45,564 nt of DNA from Sphingomonadales bacterium (GTDB taxonomy: Bacteria; Pseudomonadota; Alphaproteobacteria; Sphingomonadales; Sphingomonadaceae). The stretch covers positions 1-45,564 of the forward strand of contig JAIEOM010000120.1 of the NCBI GenBank assembly GCA_019750455.1, written 5' to 3'. The notes under the pieces were generated by a model that was given only the letters and a program-made list of their open reading frames with translations, was not told the origin of the DNA and ran no database searches. The position numbers and the translations under genes were made by a program. Within the stretch, counting starts at the first letter, position 1. The number at the start of each line of letters is the position of its first letter. Positions 8,138 to 17,600 of the stretch are shown piece by piece.

Positions 8138-10522
8138 ATGGCGCGAAGCGGTACGGGCAGGTGGGTGTGCGGAGCGGCGCTGGGCGCGCTGCTGGCAGGG
8201 TGCAACGCAGCGCCCGAAGTCCGCTCGGCCAGTGCGCCGGTCGCGGCGCCGGCTGCCGCCGACAATAGCCCCGAAGCCCTGCTCGCCCGCATGAGCATCG
8301 AGCGCAAGGTGGCGCAGATCGTCCAGCCCGATATCGGCTCCATCACCCCTGCCGATGTGCGGGAATACCGCTTCGGCACGATCCTCAATGGCGGCAATTC
8401 CGGCCCCTATGGCAATGATAAAGGCCCGGCGACCGACTGGCTGAAGCTGGCGGACGAATATTGGGAAGCCTCCACCGCCCCGCTCCCGAACGGTGAGCCG
8501 GTGATCCCCGCGATCTGGGCGACCGATGCGGTGCACGGCCATGCCAACGTGCCGGGTGCGACTGTCTTCCCGCACAACATCGGACTTGGCGCGACGGGTG
8601 ATGCCGACCTGATCCGCCGCATCGGCGCGGCCACCGCTGTCGAGATCGAGGTGACGGGGCTCGACTGGACCTTTGCGCCCACCGTCGCTGTCGCTCGCGA
8701 TGACCGCTGGGGCCGCACCTACGAAAGCTATTCGGAAGACCCCGCGCTCGTCACCCGCCTCGGCGCGGCGATGATCGAGGGGCTTCAGGGCCGCCCGGGC
8801 GAACCCGGCTATCTCGGCCCGGGCAAGGTCGCCGCCACGGCCAAGCATTACTTCGGCGACGGCGGCACGGCGCAGGGTGTCGATCAGGGCGATGTCAACG
8901 GCGACATCAAGGAACTGATGGCGATCCACGCCGCGCCCTATCCCGCCGCGATCGGCGCGGGCGTAGCCAGCGTCATGGCGAGTTTCAATTCGATCAACGG
9001 CACCAAGATGCACGGCAACAAGCCGCTGCTGACCGATGAACTGCGCGGCAATCTCGGCTTTGCGGGCGTGGTCGTGGGCGACTGGAACGGCCACGGCCAG
9101 ATCAAGGGCTGCACCAACAGCAATTGCCCGCAGGCACTGCTGGCGGGGCTCGATGTCTACATGGTGCCCGAGGACTGGAAGGCGCTCCACGCCAGCCTCG
9201 TGGCGCAGGTAAAGGACGGCACGATCCCGATGGCGCGGCTGGATGAGGCCGTGCTGCGGGTGCTGCGGATGAAGCAGGCGCTCGGCATCCTTGATGGCGA
9301 GGTGAAGCCCTCGGCCCGGCCCAATGGCGGCAAGTGGGACCTGCTCGGCTCGCCCGAACACCGCGCGCTGGCGCGTGAGGCGGTGGCGAAATCGCAGGTG
9401 ATCCTCAAGAACGCCGGTGTCCTGCCGCTGAAGCGGGGTGCGACAATCGAGGTGGCGGGCAGCGCCGCCGACAATATCCCGCAGCAGGCCGGGGGCTGGT
9501 CGGTAACATGGCAGGGCGGGGGCGATTTGACCGCCAAGGACTTCCCCGGCGCGACCTCGATCTGGAGCGGTATCGCCGCAGCGGCCAAGGCAGCGGGCGG
9601 TGAGGCGCAGCTTGCCGTCAAGGGCAGCGCCACCAGCAAGCCCGACATCGCCATCGTCGTCTTCGGCGAGCCGCCCTATGCCGAATTCGTCGGAGACAGG
9701 AAGGATCTCGCCTTCCGTGACGAGGAGGGGCTGAACCTTCTCAAGTCCTACAAGGCGCGCGGTGTGCCGACGGTTGCCGTGTTCCTCTCGGGCCGCCCCT
9801 TGTGGGTCAACCGCGAACTCAACGCCGCCGATGCCTTCGTCGCCGCCTGGCTCCCTGGCAGCGAGGGGGCGGGCGTGGCCGATGTGCTGTTCGGCAAGGT
9901 CCAGCCGACCGGGCGCCTGTCCTTCAGCTGGCCGAAGACCTGCGAGGGCGCACCGCTCAACGGGCCGGAGGGCGTGCTTTTCCCCGTCGGCTACGGCCTC
10001 GGCTTCGCGGCGCCGCGCATTGCCCCCATTCCGCTCGACGAGAGCTGCAATGCACTGACCCATGATGCCGGCGCGGCGTGGTTTGCCAGCGGCAAGCTCG
10101 GCACGCAGGTGCAGGCCGTGGCGGACAATGCGCTGCTCCCCGATCTGCGCGGCAGCGGCAACGGCATCGTCGCCACCGGCGTCGACCGCCGCGCGCAGGA
10201 AGATGCGCGCCGCATCGCCTTTGGGCCCGGCGCACGGCTTTCGCTGACCGGCCCGGCGAGCGCCGCGGCATTCCGCATCACCTATCAGGTCACCAGCCGC
10301 CCCGCCGCGCCGGTCACCGTCACCGCCGGCGGCAAGGCGCTCGATATCACCCAGGGGCTTTCCGTGGCGGAGGGCAAGGGCTGGCGCGAGATGGTGCTCA
10401 GCACCAAATGCCTCGGCGAGGCGGGCGGCAAGCTGACCTTCGCCTCCGAAGCCCCCTTCGCCTTCCAGATCGGCGAGATCACCCGCGACGAGGCCGCCGC
10501 GGGCGCGGAGTGCTCGTTCTAG
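8138..10522 (+). CDS. GH3 family beta-glucosidase (ExoP-like glucan exohydrolase), lipoprotein
   Basis: A 794-aa enzyme. The N-terminus has a lipoprotein signal with a lipobox (LLAGC, Cys near 26), so it is probably membrane-anchored in the periplasm. The GH3 TIM barrel carries the expected AKHYFGDGGT motif, and the nucleophile is D315 in VVVGDWNGHG. The second alpha/beta domain begins near KSQVILKNAGVLPL and includes VVFGEPPYAEF. An extra C-terminal beta-rich domain of about 150 residues follows, as in marine exo-1,3/1,4-beta-glucanases such as ExoP. It would remove glucose from the non-reducing end of beta-1,3/1,4-glucan fragments. GGGAGGG precedes the ATG. A LacI-type operator immediately upstream ties it to the preceding operon. 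Confidence 0.94.
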   Translation: MARSGTGRWVCGAALGALLAGCNAAPEVRSASAPVAAPAAADNSPEALLARMSIERKVAQIVQPDIGSITPADVREYRFGTILNGGNSGPYGNDKGPATDWLKLADEYWEASTAPLPNGEPVIPAIWATDAVHGHANVPGATVFPHNIGLGATGDADLIRRIGAATAVEIEVTGLDWTFAPTVAVARDDRWGRTYESYSEDPALVTRLGAAMIEGLQGRPGEPGYLGPGKVAATAKHYFGDGGTAQGVDQGDVNGDIKELMAIHAAPYPAAIGAGVASVMASFNSINGTKMHGNKPLLTDELRGNLGFAGVVVGDWNGHGQIKGCTNSNCPQALLAGLDVYMVPEDWKALHASLVAQVKDGTIPMARLDEAVLRVLRMKQALGILDGEVKPSARPNGGKWDLLGSPEHRALAREAVAKSQVILKNAGVLPLKRGATIEVAGSAADNIPQQAGGWSVTWQGGGDLTAKDFPGATSIWSGIAAAAKAAGGEAQLAVKGSATSKPDIAIVVFGEPPYAEFVGDRKDLAFRDEEGLNLLKSYKARGVPTVAVFLSGRPLWVNRELNAADAFVAAWLPGSEGAGVADVLFGKVQPTGRLSFSWPKTCEGAPLNGPEGVLFPVGYGLGFAAPRIAPIPLDESCNALTHDAGAAWFASGKLGTQVQAVADNALLPDLRGSGNGIVATGVDRRAQEDARRIAFGPGARLSLTGPASAAAFRITYQVTSRPAAPVTVTAGGKALDITQGLSVAEGKGWREMVLSTKCLGEAGGKLTFASEAPFAFQIGEITRDEAAAGAECSF

Positions 10523-10537
10523 AGCCCTTCGCGCGCC

Positions 10538-12502
10538 TCAGGGCGTGACGATATCGAAGCCGTGCGGCATCGGATCGAGCGCGTCGCTCATCCGCTGCAA
10601 GGCGACCATGTCGCCGCTCAGAGTGACGCCGGGCATCTTCGCCACGGCATCGGCCGGCATGCGCACGAACAGCAGCGCCAGCAGCGCGCGGCGGGGTCCA
10701 CGGATGGTGATGGCGGGCTTTTCCGGCAACACGCCGACGCGCCCGATCATCGCCTGCTCGCCTACTTCCAGCGTCGCTGTCTCGCCGCGGTCGGTCAGTT
10801 CGATGGCGATCGCAAAATTGCGCGCTTGCGCCCGTTCCGGCGCGAACAGGGTAGCGAGGGAATCCAGCAGCTCCTGCGTGGAAATCGCGGCGACCATGTC
10901 GTTGCTCTGCGCCGCGCTGGACTCGGGCCGCCCGCGCCGCAGGTCATTCGCCGCCGACAGGAACTGGTTGCGCCAGATCGCGCTTTCCGACTGGTAGCCC
11001 TGCTGTTCGTAGCTCGCCGCGAGCAGCGCCTTGGCCTTGGCATTGCCCGGCTCGGCAAACACAAGGTTCTGGAGCAGGTCGGAAGCCCAGCGGTAATCGC
11101 CCGCCGCCATCTCGCGTTCGGCCAGCGCCAGCGTGCGCTCGGCCCCGCCCAGTGCCTCGACCAGCCGGATCGCGCGGGCGACCGGCGGGTGGGGGTGGAG
11201 ATTGGCGGGCACGGCATCGTACCAGCCGAGATAGAACTGGTAGATCGCCTTGGCGTTGTGGCTGATCGTCCCGTAATAGCCGCGCGTCGACCATTCGGTC
11301 AGGTTGCCGGGCGGGGGCGATTTTTCCAGCGCCTCGGCGATTTCGTGCATCGTCTCGCCGCGGTTCATGCGGCGCACGGTCTGGTCGTGGAGCCAGCGGT
11401 AATTGTCGCGCTGGGCGGCCAGCCATGCGGTCCCTTCGGCCCGCCCGAAGATCGGCCAGCAGTGGCTGGAGATCACCGTGTCGCTCTGCGGGGCATATTT
11501 GAGCGCGGCCTCATCCAGATAGCGCGCCCAGGCCCGTGCATCGCGCACCTTGGCTCCGCGCGGGGTGAGGATGTTGTGCAAGGTGCAAGTGGCGATCTCT
11601 GCGGCGAGGAAGGTCTTTTCCGGGCGGATGAAGACGTTGAACTCCGCCGGAGCCTCGGTGCCCGAGACGATCTGGAACTCCATGTCGATGCCGTCCACCA
11701 CTCGCGTCTCGCCGGTTCTGGCGATGGTATCGGTTGGCGGGATCAGTGAAAGCGTGCCGGCCGAAATTCCCATGCCGATGCCGCTGCCCATCTGACCCGT
11801 TGCGCCCGGCGCAAGGCCGGTGCCGAACTGGTAGGCCGCCCGGCGCATCATCGCGCCGCCGGCCATGACGTTTTCCGAGGTGGCTTCCTCCATGAAGCCG
11901 TGGGGCGCGATCACCGCTACCTTGCCGGACTTGACCGCATCCTCGTCGGTTACGCCGCGCACGCCGCCGAAATGGTCACCGTGGCTGTGGGAATAGAGCA
12001 CCGCGCTGACCGGGCGCTGGCCCAGCGTGCCGTTGACCAGCTCCATCGCTGCCCTCGCGGCCTCGACACTGGTCAGCGGGTCGATCACGATCCACCCCGT
12101 CTGGCCGCGGATCACGGTCATGTTCGAAACGTCGAAGCCGCGCACCTGCCAGACGTTCTTCGTTACCTCGTAAAGCCCGTGACGCTTCAGGTGGGTCATA
12201 TGCCGCCACAGCGAGGGGTTGACCGTCTCGGGCGCGGGGCCGGTGACGAAGGCGTAGGCATCGAGGTTCCAGACCGGCTTGCCGTTGGCGGCAAGGATCA
12301 CGGGATCCTTGCGCGTGGCGAGGAAGCCGCGCGCCGCATCGGCCGTATCGCGTGTGCCTTCGGGCGGAAGGTTCTTCAGGGCGATGCGCTGTTCGAGACC
12401 CGTCGCCTCGCTGGCGGGTGCCGGTCCGTCCTGTGCGGCGGCTGCGCTGGCTGCGACAACCAGACAAAGCGCCGCCCCGGCGCGCAGGTTTGCGATGTTC
12501 AT
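10538..12502 (-). CDS. Periplasmic alkylsulfatase-type metallo-beta-lactamase fold hydrolase
   Basis: A 654-aa protein. Start chosen at ATG 12502: GAGGGG lies upstream and a signal peptide follows (MNIANLRAG, a hydrophobic core, cleavage near AAAAQDG). The metal-binding motif HSHGDH (H172, H174, D176, H177) opens a metallo-beta-lactamase domain; LHNILTPRGAKVRDA and SSHCWPIFG further on are characteristic of SdsA1/BDS1-type Zn alkylsulfatases, followed by the helical dimerisation domain (about residues 380-510) and a C-terminal SCP2-like lipid-binding domain. The family hydrolyses primary alkyl sulfates such as SDS to alcohol and sulfate. It is convergent with the GH3 gene (15-bp gap) and divergent from an ArsR regulator. 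Class assignment is strong; substrate is inferred. Confidence 0.93.
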   Translation of the reverse strand: MNIANLRAGAALCLVVAASAAAAQDGPAPASEATGLEQRIALKNLPPEGTRDTADAARGFLATRKDPVILAANGKPVWNLDAYAFVTGPAPETVNPSLWRHMTHLKRHGLYEVTKNVWQVRGFDVSNMTVIRGQTGWIVIDPLTSVEAARAAMELVNGTLGQRPVSAVLYSHSHGDHFGGVRGVTDEDAVKSGKVAVIAPHGFMEEATSENVMAGGAMMRRAAYQFGTGLAPGATGQMGSGIGMGISAGTLSLIPPTDTIARTGETRVVDGIDMEFQIVSGTEAPAEFNVFIRPEKTFLAAEIATCTLHNILTPRGAKVRDARAWARYLDEAALKYAPQSDTVISSHCWPIFGRAEGTAWLAAQRDNYRWLHDQTVRRMNRGETMHEIAEALEKSPPPGNLTEWSTRGYYGTISHNAKAIYQFYLGWYDAVPANLHPHPPVARAIRLVEALGGAERTLALAEREMAAGDYRWASDLLQNLVFAEPGNAKAKALLAASYEQQGYQSESAIWRNQFLSAANDLRRGRPESSAAQSNDMVAAISTQELLDSLATLFAPERAQARNFAIAIELTDRGETATLEVGEQAMIGRVGVLPEKPAITIRGPRRALLALLFVRMPADAVAKMPGVTLSGDMVALQRMSDALDPMPHGFDIVTP

Positions 12503-12839
12503 GTGTGTTGGTCCCCTCTTCTCCCGCCAAGCGTGATGCCCGCGCCACGCTCGGGTTTCAAGCGCGAGCATGTGCGGGGCGGCCGCGGAGGGGTGATCTG
12601 CCTGTCTGCAATCATCCAGATAATGGAACGTTTGCAATCAAAGATTGAATTTTTCTGATGGAGTGCGCGCGGCTAATTGAGCCCCCGTTGCGCGCCGGCC
12701 TCCTTCACTGGCGGCCCCAGGCCATACGGAAGTTGCATTTTATTCTGCGGAGTTTGCGATTTTCGGGACCCGAAAGCCAATCCGGCGCGTTACAGCGTAA
12801 CATCTTGATGCCCCCGTTTGCGGAGAAAGGTTGCACCCC
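12503..12839. other. Divergent intergenic region, alkylsulfatase / ArsR
   Basis: 337 bp with no supported gene. It is AT-richer than its surroundings around 12620-12660 and 12730-12765 and carries several dyads: CAATC-AAA-GATTG at 12635-12647, a perfect 7-1-7 palindrome at 12761-12775, and GTTAC-AGC-GTAAC at 12789-12801. It must hold the promoters of both flanking genes, but I cannot assign boxes confidently. Confidence 0.6.
12761..12775. promoter_or_regulatory. Perfect 7-1-7 palindrome, candidate operator
   Basis: TTTCGGGACCCGAAA is a perfect inverted repeat around one central base, in the divergent region between the alkylsulfatase gene and the ArsR gene, 65 bp before the ArsR start. It could be the ArsR autoregulatory site or an operator for the sulfatase. 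The binding protein is unknown. Confidence 0.45.
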
Positions 12840-13205
12840 ATGCCTAGCCGAAAGGTTGTCGCGACTGAACTGGCCCATGTGTTGCGGCAGATTTCCCACC
12901 CGGATCGCATTCGCCTGCTGCTGAAGTTGCAGGCCGGAGAGCAGACCGTGAACGAGCTGGGCGACCTGCTTGAACTGTCCCCCACCCGCATATCCCAGCA
13001 CCTCGGCGTGCTGCGCGCGGTGGCGCTGGTGGAAACCAAGACCCGCGGCCAGCAGCGCGTCTACAGCCTTGCCCAGCCCGATCTGGCGATTTGGCTGATC
13101 GAGGGGATCGACTTCATCGGCCATCGCCTCAGCCGTGCGACGCCGGTCGATATCGAGCAGGCCAAGCGCCTGTGGCAGGCCGAAGGCGCCGAAGTCGTCG
13201 CCTGA
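12840..13205 (+). CDS. ArsR family winged-helix regulator
   Basis: A 121-aa regulator. Start at ATG 12840 because GGAGAAAGG ends 9 bp upstream; an in-frame TTG at 12831 would abut that site. The winged-helix domain runs from HPDRIRLLLKL through recognition helix LSPTRISQHLGVLR to the wing (TRGQQRVYSL). I see no cysteine pair of the classical metal-sensing sites, so a metal ligand is unlikely; the effector is unknown. A clear relative lies at 37836, sharing PSR at the N-terminus, HPDR and TRISQHL. It diverges from the alkylsulfatase gene and precedes an acyl-CoA dehydrogenase gene after a hairpin and a 169-bp gap. Confidence 0.9.
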   Translation: MPSRKVVATELAHVLRQISHPDRIRLLLKLQAGEQTVNELGDLLELSPTRISQHLGVLRAVALVETKTRGQQRVYSLAQPDLAIWLIEGIDFIGHRLSRATPVDIEQAKRLWQAEGAEVVA

Positions 13206-13212
13206 CCGCAGG

Positions 13213-13235
13213 GCCCGCCGCCGTAACGGGCGGGC
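13213..13235 (+). terminator. Hairpin after the ArsR gene
   Basis: GCCCGCC and GGCGGGC form a 7-bp stem with a 9-nt loop, 8 bp past the ArsR stop; the following stretch is pyrimidine-rich but has no true T-run. Probable terminator. Confidence 0.5.
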
Positions 13236-13285
13236 GACCTCTATCTCTTTCCCCCAGACCCGCACTTGCGGGAAATCCTGCGTCC

Positions 13286-13309
13286 CCTGTCAATCCGGCG
13301 GGTGACAGG
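13286..13309. promoter_or_regulatory. Inverted repeat upstream of the acyl-CoA dehydrogenase gene
   Basis: CCTGTCA and TGACAGG, separated by 10 bp, lie 66 bp before the start codon. The geometry suits a dimeric regulator (for example TetR or MerR type), but no cognate gene is adjacent other than the ArsR. Confidence 0.35.
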
Positions 13310-13374
13310 CGGCGTAATGTGTGGTGTCAGGGGCGCGCAAAACCCCCAAGCGCAACGCAGGACGAGAGAGACAC

Positions 13375-14541
13375 ATGAATTTCGAACTCAGCCACGAACA
13401 CCAGATGCTCAAGGAGCTGGTCGGCAAGTTCGTGCGCGATCAGCTGATGCCCTACGAGCAGGCGGTGATTGCCCGCGAGAATGTCGGGCAGGGCACCTAT
13501 CTCACCGCGGAAGAGACTGCCAAGGTCGATGCGGTCAGCCGCGAACTGGGGCTGTGGGGCCTCGATGCGCCCGAGGAAGTGGGCGGCATGAACCTGCCGA
13601 TGGTGGCGATGGTCGGCGTGTCCGAGGAACTGGGCCGCACGGTCGTGCCCTATTACCTCCCGCCCGACAGCCCCAATCTCAAGATGCTGATGGCCGCCGC
13701 CGACGAACGCCAGCGCGAGGCCTATCTTGCCCCCTATGTGCGCGGCGAGACGATCAGCGCGATCGGCATTTCCGAACCCGGCGCGGGCGCGGACCCGGCG
13801 GGGATGCGCACCACCGCCGTGCAGGACGGCGATGACTGGATCATCAACGGCCGCAAGATCTGGATCACCAAGGGGGCCGAGGCCGACTTCACCATCCTCA
13901 TGGCGGTCACCGACAAGAACCCCAATGGCCGCAACGGCATGTCGGCCTTCCTCGTCGACAAGGGCACGCCCGGCTTCAACGTCACCCGCAAGATCCCGAT
14001 GATCGACGGCACGGCGACCTATGAAATCGCGCTCGAGGATTGCCGCGTGCCGGGCTGGAAGCTGCTCGGCAAGCGCGGGCAGGGCTTTGCGCCGATGCAG
14101 GTGCGGCTTGGCACGCGTCGGATCGAGATGGCCTCATGGTCGATCGGCATGGCCCAGCGCGCGATGGAGATGATGATCGAATACGCGCCGCAGCGCACCA
14201 CCTTCGGCAAGCCGCTCTCTGCGCGCCAGACGGTGCAGAACTGGATCAGCGAGGCGGCGACAAAGATCCACGCGATGCGGCTGATGACCTATGACTGCGC
14301 GTGGAAGATCGACGAGGGCCGCGACACCCGCAGCGAAATCTCGATGATCAAGAGCTTCTGCACCGAGGAAGCCTACAAGATCGTCGATCACGCGATGCAG
14401 CTTTACGGCGGTATGGGCATGACCCGCGAGCTGCCGCTTTACCTGATGAGCAACAAGCTGCGCACCATGCGCATCTATGACGGCCCGAGCGAGATCCACA
14501 ACTGGGTGGTCGCGCGCGGGCTGCTGGGCACCAGCGAGTGA
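13375..14541 (+). CDS. Acyl-CoA dehydrogenase family protein (ACAD10/11-like signature)
   Basis: A 388-aa flavoenzyme. ATG 13375 starts the conserved N-terminus (MNFELSHEHQMLKELVGKFV); the frame extends upstream but without family similarity. The FAD-binding centre shows ISEPGAGADPAGMRTTA and KIWITKGAEADF, and the C-terminal helical domain has LYGGMGMTRELPLY and YDGPSEIHNWVVARG. In medium-chain enzymes the catalytic base is the glutamate of YEG; here it is Asp (YDG), which resembles the ACAD10/11-type subfamily. It probably oxidises an acyl-CoA in the cytoplasm, with the substrate unknown. It is convergent with a TonB receptor gene across a strong hairpin. Confidence 0.93.
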   Translation: MNFELSHEHQMLKELVGKFVRDQLMPYEQAVIARENVGQGTYLTAEETAKVDAVSRELGLWGLDAPEEVGGMNLPMVAMVGVSEELGRTVVPYYLPPDSPNLKMLMAAADERQREAYLAPYVRGETISAIGISEPGAGADPAGMRTTAVQDGDDWIINGRKIWITKGAEADFTILMAVTDKNPNGRNGMSAFLVDKGTPGFNVTRKIPMIDGTATYEIALEDCRVPGWKLLGKRGQGFAPMQVRLGTRRIEMASWSIGMAQRAMEMMIEYAPQRTTFGKPLSARQTVQNWISEAATKIHAMRLMTYDCAWKIDEGRDTRSEISMIKSFCTEEAYKIVDHAMQLYGGMGMTRELPLYLMSNKLRTMRIYDGPSEIHNWVVARGLLGTSE

Positions 14542-14549
14542 AACGCCAA

Positions 14550-14581
14550 GGGGCGGGGCGGCCCGAAAGCCGTCCCGCCCC
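14550..14581. terminator. Strong hairpin between convergent genes
   Basis: A 13-bp stem, GGGGCGGGGCGGC against GCCGTCCCGCCCC with one G-T pair and a 6-nt loop, lies between the acyl-CoA dehydrogenase stop (14541) and the TonB receptor stop (14606). It could act for both strands. There is no T-run on either side. Confidence 0.65.
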
Positions 14582-14605
14582 CCGGCGTCCCCTTGGGGGC
14601 TTGTC

Positions 14606-17600
14606 TCAGAACGAGCCGCGCAGGCCCACGTAGAAGAACCGGCCGCGCACCCCGATCGGGCGGACCAGCGAACCGAGGTAGGGCTCGCGATCGGTCAGGT
14701 TGTTGACCCCGCCATACAGGCTGAACTTCTCGGCGAAGTTGTAGCTGGCGAAGAGATCGTGCACCATCGAGGCCCCGGTGTCGCGCTGCGCGAGTGGCAC
14801 GAGGGTGTTGTCGGGCCGCACCACCACCTGGTTGCCATCGATCGCCACGTCGACAACCTGGATGTTGGTGATTCCCGGCGAAAGCTGGCTGCTTTCGAAG
14901 CGGCCGGTCCAGCCGACGCGGAAGTCTTCCAGCTTCCAGGTGACACCGAAGTTGGCGATCCATTCCGGGTTGCCGAATTCGCCGAGGTTGTCGTTGTCGA
15001 TCGCCTGCGAGGTGAGGTCGAGCTCGGCCTGCAAGCCGGTGGCGGTGGTCCCCGGAACTGCGGCGAAGATCGAGGTGTCCTCGAGGAAGTGGGTGCCCGT
15101 CACCGACAGGTCGAACGAGCCGTAATCCTCTCCGAAGGGCGCATCGACGGTGTAGGTCGCGGCGAAATCGATGCCCCGCACCGCCAGCGAGCCGAGGTTG
15201 ACGTTGCCGGCGGTAAAGTTGTCGATCACCCCGGTGGTCGGGTTGCGGGTGATCGCATCGCAGAACTGGTTGTCGGTGGTAGGCAGGTCGACGCAGGCCG
15301 CGGCGATCTGCAAACCGGTGAGCGAGCCCACCGCGCCGGTGATCTCGATGTCATAGTAATCCGCGATGACGCTCAGACCATCGAGGAACCCGGTCGGCTG
15401 CCAGACGAAGCCGGCGGTGAAGGTCGTCGCCTCTTCCTCTTGCAGGTTGGGGTTGCCCCCCGTGGTGCCCGGACGGAAGGCCGAGGCGAAGTTGGCGGGG
15501 TTGAACCCGGCCGGCACGAATTCGAGGCAGTTGGCCGGGCGGAACGAGCTGCCCGAATTGACGTTGGCCGCCGCGCAAGGGTCGGCCAGCAGGCCGATGG
15601 TCGCCGCGCGCACCGGGCCGAACAGTTCGGCCAGGTTCGGCGCACGCACCGCCACCGAATAGGTCCCGCGCAGCGAGAGCGAGGGGATCGGCTTGTAGCG
15701 GCCGCCCACCGTCCACGCGGTGGTCTTGCCGATGGTGTTGTAATCCGAGAAGCGGATCGCGCCGTTCACTTCCAGCAGCTCGACGAACTTCATGTCGCCC
15801 AGCAGCGGAGCGCGCAGTTCGCCAAAGCCTTCGGTGACCGTGATCGAGGGGGCCTGGAAGGTCGGATCGGGCGAGGGGCGCACCGGCGAGCCGCTGGAGA
15901 CGACGCCGCTGGTGATCCCCGGCGAGTTCTGGAGCGGGGATGGGGTGAACAGCGAGGTGTCCTTGCGCCATTCGAAGCCCGCCGCAAAGCCGATCGGACC
16001 GCCCGGCAGCTCGAAGAATTCGGCGGTGTCGCCCGCCAGCGTGCCGAGCAGCTGCTGCTGGGTGAGGACCGTCGAATTGACGATATCGACAAAGGCGAAG
16101 TCCGCGCCGGCACCATTGATCGAATCCGGCCCGAAGATGTTGATCGGCGCGCACACGCCGGTGCGCGGCGTGAAGCTGATCGCCCGGCCCGTGCCGTCGG
16201 GGTTGCGCGGCGGGCGCGGGAAGGGCGAGACGCCCGGCGCCGTGCCGTCAAGTTCGGAACGACAGATGATGTCGCCGGCCTGCGCGTTGTTGGGGTTGAT
16301 CTGGATCGATTGCCCGCCGCGGATCGCGCTCACCGTGCGGTTGTTGGCGCGGAAGGCGGCGAGGTTGCCGGTGTTCAGCGCGATGGCATCGATCGCGTAG
16401 AAATAGCGGTCGTCGAGGCGGGTGTTCTTGAACACCGATTCCACCTCGGTGCGGCCGTAGTTGTAGGAGATGTCCCATTTCCACCCGAGCTTCTCGAACT
16501 CGCCGCGCAGACCCGTGACGAAACGGATCGTGGTGCGTTCGGTGTTTTCGGTCGGCAGGACGTCGATGTCCTGGATGTCGCGCGAAACCACGATCCGCGG
16601 GCTCTGGCCGAGGCCCTGAAGCTGGGTAACCTGCGCGGCAAGCGCGGAGGGGATGAAGGGGTTGTCGAGCCGGATCGGAATGTCGTCGTTGAAGGGTGTG
16701 CCGGTGGCATCGATGCCGTCGGTAAAGGCGTATTTGCCTTCGAAATAGGCTTCGATCCCGGGCGTGATCTCGAAATCGGCGCCGGCGCTGAACACCAGCT
16801 GCTCGATTTCGGGGACGATCAGTTCGTTGACGTTGGCGCCGATCCCGTCACCGCCCGATGCGCTGAAGGCATCGACGAAGGTGCCCGGGTTGAAGGCGCG
16901 CAGGGTGCTGCCGTCAAACACCTGGGCAATCGGGATGTTGGTGCCGGGCAGGCGCGGCACTGAGCCATCGGGGTTGATCGCGTTGACCGCATCGAAGGCG
17001 CTCGCGAAGCCATTGTCGATGGCGATGATCCCGAAGCGGCTCGACACGGGCAGGGTGACGTTGGGGTAGAATGCCTGCGCCGGACGCTCGCCCGCAGGCA
17101 GGCCGAAATCGCGGTCGGTCAGGCCGAGCAGGCTGAAGATCGCATCATTGGCAAAGCCGAGACCGAACAGGCCGGTGCCCGCAAAGCTGCGATCGCTGGC
17201 CTTGAGCGATTCCTGCTTCGAATAATCGACCGAGAACACCGCGCTGCCGCGCCCGTCGGCAAATTCACCGCCGCCCGCGAGGCTGACCGAGTAATTCTCG
17301 GCATCACCCTCATCGGAAATGCCGCCCTGCACGTTGAATTCCAACCCGTCGAAATCGCGGCCCGAGCGCAGCGTGAAGTTGACCACGCCCGAAACCGCGT
17401 CAGCGCCGTAGATCGACGAGGCCCCGCCGGTCAGCACCTCGACACTCTTGATGCGCCCTTGCGGGATCGCGCCGACATCGACCGCGGCCGAGCCGCCGGT
17501 GCCCGGCACATGGCGGTGCCCGTTTTCGAGCACGAGGGTGCGCACCGTTCCCAGCTGGCGCAGGTTGAGCAGGCTGATGCCGAGGTCCGAACTGTCGCCC

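Noticed and set aside
7583..10063. Long open frame on the minus strand across the MFS and GH3 genes
   Set aside because: No recognisable domain, no ribosome site, and both sense genes have intact catalytic or membrane signatures.
14477..16963. Long open frame (828 codons) antisense to the second TonB receptor gene
   Set aside because: It lies wholly opposite a gene with signal peptide, plug and barrel; its sequence is low-complexity Arg/Gly/Asp-rich, as expected for the reverse of a GC-rich gene.
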